A DNA stretch of 63,269 nucleotides. Origin: Pedosphaera sp. Lineage in GTDB: Bacteria; Verrucomicrobiota; Verrucomicrobiia; Limisphaerales; Pedosphaeraceae. Shown piece after piece: positions 8,885-16,232 of the stretch; position 1 is the first letter of the stretch; the number at the start of each line of letters is the position of its first letter. A program made the position numbers and the translations under genes. The DNA is taken from NCBI GenBank assembly GCA_028293285.1, contig JAQGPC010000292.1:1-63269 (forward strand), in the 5' to 3' direction. A model generated the notes under the pieces. The model ran no database searches and was not told the DNA's origin. It saw nothing but the letters and a program-made list of their open reading frames with translations.

Positions 8885-9145
8885 TTGAATCCCGAACTCT
8901 GTAAAAAAGCATTGGAGAAGGTTGGCAATCCCAACGTTCTGATAAATCTTGTTTCACGTCGCGTCCGCCAGCTCAACTCTGGCGGCGGTGGTGCCAGTCG
9001 GCCCATGATCGCGGACGTTACCGGTCTCGGTGCCGCTGATATCGCGTTGCTGGAAATCGTGGAAGACAAAATGGGCTGGGATCTTCCCGCTCCGGCCCAG
9101 AACGAGCGGCCCAGCAATACCAGCAAGAAGCGGAAGAAGCATTAA
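8885..9145 (+). CDS. rpoZ: DNA-directed RNA polymerase omega subunit-like protein
   Basis: An 86-residue protein. The segment NLVSRRVRQLNSGG matches the ARRARQL helix of omega, and GAADIALLEIVEDKM matches the ALREIAEGKV helix, in the right order and spacing; an early LEKVGNPNVLI corresponds to the L.KV.NRF.LV strand of omega. It therefore looks like the diverged omega of this phylum, which assists RNA polymerase assembly. The C-terminus is a basic tail (SKKRKKH). The start is TTG at 8885; no in-frame ATG lies upstream. It is followed by a palindromic terminator and then smpB, a housekeeping context. The main doubt is the low overall similarity of so short a protein. Confidence 0.7.
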   Translation: MNPELCKKALEKVGNPNVLINLVSRRVRQLNSGGGGASRPMIADVTGLGAADIALLEIVEDKMGWDLPAPAQNERPSNTSKKRKKH

Positions 9146-9185
9146 GCTCCTCCTCGTTCCAGAGCATTTCATTGGCTTTGCGACC

Positions 9186-9217
9186 AGCCAGAAGATATCT
9201 TCTGGCTGTCTTTATTT
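9186..9217 (+). terminator. Rho-independent terminator/attenuator between rpoZ and smpB
   Basis: A perfect 22-base palindrome at 9186-9207 (half-site AGCCAGAAGAT) is followed by GTCTTTATTT. The T-rich tract runs straight into the smpB start codon, so the hairpin ends 10 bases before that ATG. It may end rpoZ transcription, and in a read-through transcript it would sit over the smpB ribosome-binding region. Confidence 0.65.
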
Positions 9218-9673
9218 ATGGCGGACATTCTGACCAACTCCAAAGCGCGGCGCGATTACCACATCCTCGAAACCTTCGAGGCGGGCATCGTTTTGCATGG
9301 CACGGAGGTCAAGGCTCTCCGCGCTGGTAAGGGGCAGATTGCAGATGCGTTTGCCCGCGTGGAAAAGGATGAAGTATTCCTGTACAATGCTCACATTGAC
9401 GAATACGCGCAGGGCAACCGTCAGAATCACCAACCCAAGGCAGTCCGCAAACTATTGCTGCACAAGAACGAGATTCGCAAGCTTTTCAGCTTAACTTCCG
9501 TAAAAGGAAATGCCCTCTTCCCTCTCTCTTTATATTGGAAGAATGGTCGGGTGAAGGTGGCCCTGGCCGTTGGCAAAGGCAAGGTGGAGTTTGATAAGCG
9601 GGATGATATCAAGCAGCGCGACTCGGATCGCGAACTCAAACGCGCGACCATGCATCGGCTCAAAGGGAAATAA
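9218..9673 (+). CDS. smpB: SsrA-binding protein SmpB
   Basis: Binds tmRNA and delivers it to stalled ribosomes for trans-translation. The 151-residue sequence shows the whole family pattern: NSKARRDYHILETFEAGIVL, then GTEVKALRAGKGQIADAFA, then YAQGNRQNHQP, LLLHKNEI, and a basic C-terminal tail (DDIKQRDSDRELKRA) that enters the ribosomal mRNA channel. A normal ATG start is used; no clear Shine-Dalgarno is visible because the terminator hairpin of the upstream gene occupies that region. It converges with rpmB on a shared terminator. The ssrA gene itself is not in the window. Confidence 0.97.
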   Translation: MADILTNSKARRDYHILETFEAGIVLHGTEVKALRAGKGQIADAFARVEKDEVFLYNAHIDEYAQGNRQNHQPKAVRKLLLHKNEIRKLFSLTSVKGNALFPLSLYWKNGRVKVALAVGKGKVEFDKRDDIKQRDSDRELKRATMHRLKGK

Positions 9674-9690
9674 TCTTTCTGTCGGAAAAT

Positions 9691-9720
9691 AAAAAAGGCG
9701 CTCCTTATGAGCGCCTTTTT
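9691..9720. terminator. Bidirectional terminator between smpB and rpmB
   Basis: A-run 9691-9696, stem GGCGCTC (9697-9703), 5-base loop, stem GAGCGCC (9709-9715), T-run 9716-9720. The symmetric A- and T-runs suit termination from both convergent genes. Confidence 0.9.
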
Positions 9721-9739
9721 ATTTAAATGAGATGGGAAT

Positions 9740-10012
9740 TTAAGCCTTCTTGGCTTTGACGTCGCCCTTTTTCCAAGTCCGCTTAGGGGCTTTGGTCACG
9801 AGGCCCTGCTTGATCGCATTGGCGGTGACGCGGATATAACGCACTTCGCCATTGATGACCGCCTTAACGCGCTGCAGGTTCGGCATGAACCGCCGCTTGG
9901 TGATTGCCGTTACGTGCGTACCGATGCCGCCTTTTTTCTTGGCTTTACCACTGCGCCAAATGTGACTGCCTTTAATCGGACCGGTGCCTGTTAATTCACA
10001 AATTTTTGCCAT
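9740..10012 (-). CDS. rpmB: 50S ribosomal protein L28
   Basis: A 90-residue basic protein of the large ribosomal subunit. The N-terminus AKICELTGTGPIKGSHIWRSG, the block TKRRFMPNLQRVKAVI and the segment RYIRVTANAIKQGL match bacterial L28, with a Lys-rich tail. No zinc-binding CxxC pair is present; only one Cys (residue 5) remains, so this is the zinc-free type. An AAAGGA Shine-Dalgarno sequence lies about 9 bases before the ATG and is part of a perfect 14-base palindrome (10023-10036). It is transcribed alone, away from the glycan genes to its right and convergent with smpB. Confidence 0.96.
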   Translation of the reverse strand: MAKICELTGTGPIKGSHIWRSGKAKKKGGIGTHVTAITKRRFMPNLQRVKAVINGEVRYIRVTANAIKQGLVTKAPKRTWKKGDVKAKKA

Positions 10013-10022
10013 AAATCAATTT

Positions 10023-10036
10023 TCCTTTCGAAAGGA
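10023..10036. promoter_or_regulatory. Palindrome covering the rpmB ribosome-binding site
   Basis: TCCTTTCGAAAGGA is a perfect 14-base palindrome 10-23 bases upstream of the rpmB start; read on the minus strand it contains the Shine-Dalgarno AAAGGA. In mRNA the two halves could pair and hide the site, so it could serve feedback control. It is short enough to be chance. Confidence 0.4.
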
Positions 10037-10356
10037 GCGGAAAACCTATCAATCTTCGCCCTCGATGCAAGTTTTAATTTCATACACCAAGGCAAACTAA
10101 TAAAGGCTAAAAGTGCTTTCCCATGTGTAAATCGTTCATTTGCAACACCCATGTCGAAAAAAATGAAATGCCAAGCCGCCTTAAAGTATTGCAACTGTCT
10201 TACTTTAAAGAGCTTAGAGCCAAAACAAAAAATTAGCTTATCAGCACACAGGCTTGACTTTCCAGCCCTCTCTTTGAAGATATTCACGCACGAATATGCA
10301 AATGATGTTCTGCCAAATACTTTTGTTAATAAAAGCACGAACCTTACATAAACACT
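10037..10356. other. Intergenic region between rpmB and the glycan cluster
   Basis: About 320 bases, A+T-rich compared with the flanks, separating divergent genes. It must hold the rpmB promoter (minus strand) and one for the glycan cluster (plus strand). I saw no convincing paired -35/-10, no RNA gene and no credible small coding region. Confidence 0.5.
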
Positions 10357-11658
10357 TTGGCCATTAATCATCAGGTGGGGAACGATTCCAAAAAACGCAT
10401 CTTGCATGTTCCCCGGCGCTTCGTTGCCGAGGAATGGGGCGGCACGGAAACGGTTCTTTTGGAGATTTCGCGGGAGCAACAACGCACTGGCTGGCAACCG
10501 GAAATCCTGACTTCACTCGCCCTCTCAAATAAATCCACCGAAACCTTCGCTGGCATTCCGGTTCGTCGTTTCAATTATTCATATCCCTACTTCGGACTAT
10601 CTGCCGCCGATAAGGCGCTCCTGGATAAAAAGGGTGGCAGCTTGATCTCCCCTGCTCTCTTCATGGCTCTGCTGCGAACAAAAGGAGTTCGCCTATTCCA
10701 TCTCCATACGATGGCGCGACTCGGTGGGCAGGTGCGGACCGCTGCCCGCCTTCGCCGCATACCTTATGTCGTTTCCGTCCATGGCGGCGCTTTTGATTAT
10801 CCGGTCACCGAACTGACCACCATGATGCGCCCGACCCACGGCAAGCTCGAATGGGGCAAAGCGCTGGGTGCCCTGCTTGGTTCGCGTCGGGTGTTGCAGG
10901 ATGCGGATTATATCATTTGCGTCGGACAATCCGAACTCGACGAAGCCAGCAAAACCATTTCCCACGACCGCATTTCCTATCTGCCCAACGGTGTTGACCC
11001 GGTCAAGTTCGCGAATGGGGATGGTTCGAGTTTCCGGCGCAAACATGGAATCCCAGAATCGGCCTTCCTGGTTGTGAATATCAGCCGCATTGATGCGCAG
11101 AAGAATCAGCACGTTCTAGTCGAAGCCTTTGCCAAGCTCCGGGCTCGGCATCCAGAATCTTTTCTTGTTCTCATGGGACCGGAAACGCAGACTGAATACG
11201 CGGAAAAATTGCGCCGGTACATTCGAGAACACAATCTGGAAATGGCTGTCAAAATGCTACCCGGTATACGCACAGATAATCCGGATTTGGTAAATGCCTA
11301 CCATGCCTGTGATGTTTTTGCATTGCCATCCGTCCATGAACCGTTTGGAATTGTCGTTCTGGAAGCATGGAGCGCCGGCAAGGCCGTGGTGGCCAGTCAG
11401 GTGGGTGGGCTGAAGACGTTTATTCAACAGGGGCAAACGGGATTGTTTTTCGATCCCTTGGCTGCAGATGCCGTGGATAAACTTGCAGCCAATCTGGAAA
11501 TGCTCGTGGCACAACCCCTGCTTCGACAGCAGTTGGGCAAAGCCGGGCTCAAAGAAGTCCATGCCCGTTATACGTGGTCGGCCATTGGCCAGCAGTTGGA
11601 AACGATTTATCAGGCGGCTGAACGGCATGTGTTTGACCGTTCACCAAATAAAAAATGA
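10357..11658 (+). CDS. Glycosyltransferase family 4 (GT-B fold)
   Basis: Transfers a sugar from a nucleotide donor during surface-glycan assembly, at the cytoplasmic face of the inner membrane. Seen: N-terminal RILHVPRRFVAEEWGGTETVL acceptor-side glycine loop, the strand NISRIDAQKNQHVLVEAF, a central RYIREHNLEMAVKMLPGI region, and the donor-binding EPFGIVVLEAWSAGKAVVAS motif (E-x7-E type) near residue 330, then GLFFDP. The length of 433 residues is usual. There is no ATG start: TTG at 10357 and GTG at 10375 are both possible, and neither has a good Shine-Dalgarno. The stop overlaps the flippase start (ATGA at 11655-11658), so translation is coupled. Donor and acceptor are unknown. Confidence 0.9.
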   Translation: MAINHQVGNDSKKRILHVPRRFVAEEWGGTETVLLEISREQQRTGWQPEILTSLALSNKSTETFAGIPVRRFNYSYPYFGLSAADKALLDKKGGSLISPALFMALLRTKGVRLFHLHTMARLGGQVRTAARLRRIPYVVSVHGGAFDYPVTELTTMMRPTHGKLEWGKALGALLGSRRVLQDADYIICVGQSELDEASKTISHDRISYLPNGVDPVKFANGDGSSFRRKHGIPESAFLVVNISRIDAQKNQHVLVEAFAKLRARHPESFLVLMGPETQTEYAEKLRRYIREHNLEMAVKMLPGIRTDNPDLVNAYHACDVFALPSVHEPFGIVVLEAWSAGKAVVASQVGGLKTFIQQGQTGLFFDPLAADAVDKLAANLEMLVAQPLLRQQLGKAGLKEVHARYTWSAIGQQLETIYQAAERHVFDRSPNKK

Positions 11659-13244
11659 CATCAGACGATTTAAGAAAGAAAATCTGGCGCAACTCGATTT
11701 CCAATTATCTGCGCATGGCGTTGCGCATGGTGTTGGGATTTTTGACAATCCGCCTTTTGTTTCCCAAGGATTTTTTGGGGATGCATTCCGGTCTCACCGA
11801 TGAGGAGTTTGGTTTTTATTCCCTGCTTTGGGGTATTTTCGGGTATGGAATATTGATGGATTTCGGCTTTGGTCTGGTGGCTCAAAAAAAGGTGGCGGAA
11901 CTTTCCGTGCACAAGGATTGGAAACAGTTGAGCCAGGTGCTAAGCACGATCTTCTTTTTCTATATCATCAGCGCAGCCGTCATTATTGGCTTCGTGCTGC
12001 TGAGTTCGCATCAACTGATCGGGATGATTAACGTGACTCCTGAAAATCGCGAATCCTTCCGTCAAATCCTCGTGCTTTTCCTTTGCTTTGTTGGACTATC
12101 GTTTCCCATCGGAATCTCAATTGAGATTTTGTACGGCCAGCAGCGCATCGCCCTTGCCAACAATCTGGCTTCTGCCGCTGCAGTTGTTAATTACGGGTTA
12201 TTCATTGCCGCCATGCATTACCACTGGGGGTTGAAGAACATTTTTATCATCTCACTGACCACTTCTCTGGTTCCAAGTTTGCTGGGCGGCTATCTGGGAT
12301 TACGGTTCATGCCGGAAGTGAAAATCCGTCCCAAATATTTTTCGTGGAACGTTTTGCGAGGATCAATGCGTTTTTCTGCATACGCGTATATTGGCATCGT
12401 TACCTCGGTAATTATGATGCAGACTGATAAACTAATCATCGCCACTGCCATCACCACAGCAGCGGTAACCATCTATCAACTCGGCGCCAAGGTGGCGGAT
12501 ATTTTCTATTCCTTTACTCTCCAATTACCCGAAACCATCTCGCCTGCTGCCGCTCATCTGCATGCGAAGGGCGACCGCACAGCCCTGCAACGATTACTGG
12601 TGGATGGCACTCGTTTTAACGTCATGGTGGCAACTCCGCTTTACCTGCTCTGCGCCCTTTTTATGGAGGGCTTGATGCGCCTCCTGAATAAAAATCAGCC
12701 GGTCAGCCTGGATACCTTCTGGACAGGTCAGGTGTTGTTGCTTTGGGGCTATTCCACCATTATAACACATAGCATTTCCAAGAAAATCTTCATGATGTGC
12801 GGCCATGAAAAAAGACTCGTCCAACTCTCAGTTGCCGAAGCGCTTGCCAACTTGGTCATCAGCGTCACGCTCGTGCTTATTTTCAAAAATGTTGTTTGCG
12901 TTGCCATCGGTTCGCTCATTCCGGCGTTGGTCATCGGCTGGTTTTATCTCTGGCCTTGGGCGGCGCAAGACGCAGGAGTAAATCGACGTGGCCTGGCACG
13001 TAAAGTCTTGCTTCAAAATTTATCAGCCGGCGTACCCCTCCTTGTCTTTGGGCTAATCTGCCGCTGGGTTCCCTTGCTGGATTTCAGGGACAACACGCTA
13101 GTGTTCATTCTGGAAGGAGCTTTGGGCTGCGCGGTGGCGGCTTTGAGTTTATGGCGTTGGGGACTCGCGGAAACCGAACGCGAAAAAGTGTCAGAAAAAG
13201 TTACCCAACGCTTTGATCGATTTTTCAAGAAAACTCCCGCATGA
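11655..13244 (+). CDS. Wzx-type polysaccharide flippase (MOP superfamily)
   Basis: Integral inner-membrane protein of 529 residues with about 12-14 hydrophobic spans, for instance near residues 19-37, 85-115, 135-160, 230-250, 385-425 and 445-490. The N-terminal pattern NSISNYLRMALRMVLGFLTIRLLFP and the FGLVAQKKVAEL loop resemble lipopolysaccharide or O-antigen flippases, which move undecaprenyl-linked oligosaccharides to the periplasm. It overlaps the glycosyltransferase genes on both sides by ATGA (11655 and 13241), so the three form one translationally coupled unit. No Wzy polymerase is recognisable nearby, so chain growth must be encoded elsewhere or use another route. Confidence 0.85.
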   Translation: MTSDDLRKKIWRNSISNYLRMALRMVLGFLTIRLLFPKDFLGMHSGLTDEEFGFYSLLWGIFGYGILMDFGFGLVAQKKVAELSVHKDWKQLSQVLSTIFFFYIISAAVIIGFVLLSSHQLIGMINVTPENRESFRQILVLFLCFVGLSFPIGISIEILYGQQRIALANNLASAAAVVNYGLFIAAMHYHWGLKNIFIISLTTSLVPSLLGGYLGLRFMPEVKIRPKYFSWNVLRGSMRFSAYAYIGIVTSVIMMQTDKLIIATAITTAAVTIYQLGAKVADIFYSFTLQLPETISPAAAHLHAKGDRTALQRLLVDGTRFNVMVATPLYLLCALFMEGLMRLLNKNQPVSLDTFWTGQVLLLWGYSTIITHSISKKIFMMCGHEKRLVQLSVAEALANLVISVTLVLIFKNVVCVAIGSLIPALVIGWFYLWPWAAQDAGVNRRGLARKVLLQNLSAGVPLLVFGLICRWVPLLDFRDNTLVFILEGALGCAVAALSLWRWGLAETEREKVSEKVTQRFDRFFKKTPA

Positions 13245-14107
13245 GCGATCCGTTGGTCAGCATCATCATGCGCTCCTTCAACGAAGGCTGGGCCTTGAAG
13301 GACACCCTGCCCGCCGTCCAGGCGCAGGAATATAAAAATTGGGAATTGATCGTTATCGATTCCGGCTCCACCGACGGCTCGGTTGATTTGATCAGCAAGG
13401 CCCAACCTGCTCATTTCATCCAGATCAAGTCTTCCGAATATAACCCCAGCCGGGTCATGAATCACGGGATGCAATTGGCCCGTTCCGAGTTCGGCATTTT
13501 CCTGAATACCGACGCCACGCCTCAGGGGACCAACTGGCTGCGTCCTTTGGTTACCACCTTGCAGGACCCGCAAACGGCGGCGGTCTTTGGACGGCAAATC
13601 CCCCGCCCCGATTGTCAGGCGGTGTTTGCTTATGATTATGAGCGTTGCTTTGGGCCTAATCGCGAATCAGCCAAATGGGATCACTTCTTCAGCATGGTGA
13701 GCAGCGGCTTGCGCAAAGACATTTGGTCCAAGCGCGGCTTCCTGGAAAAAATGCAATACTCGGAAGATGATGAATACACACGCTGGTGCCGCGCCCAAGG
13801 CTACCGTGTTGTGTATTGTCCAGACACGGTAGTGATGCACTCACACAATTACACGCCACCCCAAGCTTACAAACGCAGCTTCGGCGAGGCTAAAGCCCTG
13901 GCTGCTGTTTGGACAGGCAAGCCAACTGATTTTAATTGGTTTCGTACGGTGTTGCTCGGCTGGCTCGGTGATGTCCGCCGCGATTTTCGTTATTGCTCGC
14001 AAAATCATCGACTGAATGAATTCTCTCACGCCATGCGAATTCGCTGGCAACAACGCCAGGCCAGACTCGCCGGCTTCCGTGAAGGCTGGTCTTTTTATCG
14101 AAAATAA
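13241..14107 (+). CDS. Glycosyltransferase family 2 (GT-A fold)
   Basis: A 288-residue inverting sugar transferase of the GT2 type. Seen: N-terminal LVSIIMRSFNEGWALKDTL, the nucleotide-binding Asp in LIVIDSGSTDGS (D40), and a metal-binding region NTDATPQ around D91 in place of the usual DxD. The later segment MVSSGLRKDIW ... MQYSEDDEYTRWC carries the ED acidic pair expected for the catalytic base. No membrane span is seen, so it acts peripherally at the inner membrane. It is coupled by ATGA overlap to the flippase. The sugar specificity cannot be read from the sequence. Confidence 0.92.
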   Translation: MSDPLVSIIMRSFNEGWALKDTLPAVQAQEYKNWELIVIDSGSTDGSVDLISKAQPAHFIQIKSSEYNPSRVMNHGMQLARSEFGIFLNTDATPQGTNWLRPLVTTLQDPQTAAVFGRQIPRPDCQAVFAYDYERCFGPNRESAKWDHFFSMVSSGLRKDIWSKRGFLEKMQYSEDDEYTRWCRAQGYRVVYCPDTVVMHSHNYTPPQAYKRSFGEAKALAAVWTGKPTDFNWFRTVLLGWLGDVRRDFRYCSQNHRLNEFSHAMRIRWQQRQARLAGFREGWSFYRK

Positions 14108-14160
14108 AATATCCTTAAAATGCTCTCAGCATTGGGGAGAAGATTTAGACCGCAATCATC

Positions 14161-15309
14161 GTGATACCGCGATTCACATTGGATGGCAGCGAGGCACTCG
14201 AAGCTCAATTGGCTGAGATGTGCCGCCGCGTCCTGTCCGGCGTGCAATCCCTTATCCCCGCGCCGGAACTCGAGGCCTTGGTCCTCGGCGGCGGTTACGG
14301 TCGAGGTCAGGGCGGCGTTTTCAAAACCGTTTCCGACGACCGCCCTTACAACGATTTGGAATTCTACGTTTTTGTGCGCGGCAACATTCTGCTGAGCGAA
14401 CGCAAATATCGCCGACCGCTGCATGAACTGGGAGAACGGCTTTCACCTGATGCGGGCTTGCACGTGGAATTCAAGGTTTACTCTGTTGAAAAGCTGCGCA
14501 CCAGCGCCATCTCCATGTTCACCTACGACTTGGTTGCCGGTCATCGAACCATTTTTGGAGAGGAGAAAATATTTGATGATTGCGCGCATCATCTCGTTGC
14601 CGACCAAATTCCATTGCACGAAGCAACTCGCCTGCTGTTCAACCGCTGCTCCGGTCTGCTCCTTGCAAAGGATTTTCTACGACTCGATACCTTGACCGCA
14701 GACCAGACGGACTTCATCGGCCGCAATCTAGCGAAGGCGCAATTGGCCTTGGGCGACGCTGTGCTTACCGTGTTCGGCCAATATCATTGGAGTTGCACCG
14801 AACGTCATCATCGGCTCAATAAACTCGCGGTTCCCGAAACCCTGCCTTGGTTGGCAGAAGTGCGTCAATACCATGCAGCCGGGGTTGATTTCAAACTCCA
14901 TCCCCGCACGGTTAAAATGACAAAAGCTGAATTTGAAAAGCGCCATGCTGAAGTCAGCGGTCTGGGACACCGACTTTGGCTCTGGGCCGAAGGTCGTCGC
15001 CTGCAACACCCTTTCACTTCCGCTCGCGAGTATGCGCTTTCCTCCCTCGACAAATGTGCTGAAACCGCGCGCTGGCGAAACTTCCTCCTTAACTTGAAGA
15101 CTTTTGGTTTCGGTGGCGCATTCGGGAACCAAGCGACGCGTTATCCACGAGAGCGCCTGTTCCATGCACTTGTGTTGCTTCTTTGGGACAATCAATCTCT
15201 CAACGAATCCATTTTGAAAAAGAGACTGCAAGACCAGCTCAGAACGAATTCCACCAGTTGGACGGATTTTGTGGCTGCTTATAAACCGATATGGGAGAAC
15301 TTCGGTTAA
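14161..15309 (+). CDS. Nucleotidyltransferase-fold protein of unknown role
   Basis: A 382-residue protein without signal peptide or membrane span. The N-terminal region fits the DNA polymerase beta-type nucleotidyltransferase pattern: a hydrophobic strand then GGGYGRGQGG (residues 43-52), followed by YNDLEFYVF with the acidic pair D65 and E67 (hG[GS]...Dh[DE]h). Residues 150-382 are helical and unfamiliar, with a conserved-looking YALSSLDKCAETARW segment. Such a fold could transfer a nucleotide or another phosphoryl group to a glycan, lipid or protein. The start is a GTG at 14161, which fits the frame. It lies 53 bases after the GT2 gene and 10 bases before the phosphopantetheinyl transferase gene, so it is probably part of the glycan operon. 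The function is not established. Confidence 0.6.
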   Translation: MIPRFTLDGSEALEAQLAEMCRRVLSGVQSLIPAPELEALVLGGGYGRGQGGVFKTVSDDRPYNDLEFYVFVRGNILLSERKYRRPLHELGERLSPDAGLHVEFKVYSVEKLRTSAISMFTYDLVAGHRTIFGEEKIFDDCAHHLVADQIPLHEATRLLFNRCSGLLLAKDFLRLDTLTADQTDFIGRNLAKAQLALGDAVLTVFGQYHWSCTERHHRLNKLAVPETLPWLAEVRQYHAAGVDFKLHPRTVKMTKAEFEKRHAEVSGLGHRLWLWAEGRRLQHPFTSAREYALSSLDKCAETARWRNFLLNLKTFGFGGAFGNQATRYPRERLFHALVLLLWDNQSLNESILKKRLQDQLRTNSTSWTDFVAAYKPIWENFG

Positions 15310-15319
15310 CCTTTTCAAA

Positions 15320-16066
15320 ATGAATTGGCCGACACCGCCAACTGAATGGTTTCTCGCTGAACGCGAAGTCCATGTCTGGAGCGCGACCTTGGATCGCACC
15401 ACCGACGAACTCACGCACTTTTCGTCTCTGCTTTCCGATGACGAACGCACCCGGGCCAATCGCTTTCATTTTGAGCGCGACCAAAATCGGTTCACAGTAG
15501 GACGTGGTCTGCTCCGGACTGTTCTTAGCCGATATGTGCAAAAACCTGCACATGAACTCAAATTTACCTATAGCGATCGCGGCAAGCCCACACTGGGCGG
15601 TCTGCCTGTGAACGAGACATTACACTTCAATTTGAGTCACTCTCGCGACTTCGCTCTGCTCGCGGTCACGCGGGTGTGTCCCATCGGAGTGGACGTGGAA
15701 TGGATTCGTCCCCTTAGCGATGCTGAAGCGATTGCTGAGCGTTTCTTTTCCGCGCGCGAAAGCACTGCCTTGAAAGCCTTGCCTGTGGGCCAGAAGCCCA
15801 TCGGCTTTTTCAACCTTTGGACTCGTAAGGAAGCTTGGTTAAAGGCGACGGGCGAAGGTATTTCCAATTCCCTTAATCAAGTGGAAGTTTCGCTTTTACC
15901 CGAAGAACCGGCGCAATTGCTCAGCCTCTTTGGTGATACCAGGATAGCTGCCGACTGGACTTTGTTGGACCTTAAACCAGCTCCGAATGTCAAAGGAGCC
16001 TTAGCCGCTCATGCTCCCAATTTACAGGTAAAAACGTGGTCATGGCCCTTTCAACTGCTCCAGTAG
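15320..16066 (+). CDS. 4'-phosphopantetheinyl transferase, Sfp type
   Basis: Transfers the phosphopantetheine arm of coenzyme A to a serine of a carrier protein. The 248-residue sequence has the complete Sfp-type signature: FTYSDRGKPTL, FNLSHSRDFALLAV, the magnesium-binding IGVDVEW (D-x-E pair), and FFNLWTRKEAWLKATGEG. The ATG at 15320 is chosen because it follows the stop of the previous gene by 10 bases and starts the family pattern. It stands at the end of the first glycan block. No polyketide, peptide synthetase or acyl carrier protein gene is in the window, so the target carrier is elsewhere. It may serve a secondary-metabolite or lipid pathway, or be the sole such enzyme of the cell. 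Confidence 0.92.
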   Translation: MNWPTPPTEWFLAEREVHVWSATLDRTTDELTHFSSLLSDDERTRANRFHFERDQNRFTVGRGLLRTVLSRYVQKPAHELKFTYSDRGKPTLGGLPVNETLHFNLSHSRDFALLAVTRVCPIGVDVEWIRPLSDAEAIAERFFSARESTALKALPVGQKPIGFFNLWTRKEAWLKATGEGISNSLNQVEVSLLPEEPAQLLSLFGDTRIAADWTLLDLKPAPNVKGALAAHAPNLQVKTWSWPFQLLQ

Positions 16067-16232
16067 AACAACTTGCACAACTTCTTGTGACGGACTTACC
16101 TTCCTAACTCTTTGATAGATAGGCACAATTAAGTCTTTCTCAAAGGCCATTTTGGCGTAAAATCTGCTCAGCTTTTATACCGGTTGAGAAGCTCTGGCTT
16201 GTTAAACATCAGGGCTATCTAACCTAACGAAC

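Noticed and set aside
14728..15459. Minus-strand open frame of 243 codons
   Set aside because: It overlaps two plus-strand genes with recognised motifs and has none itself.
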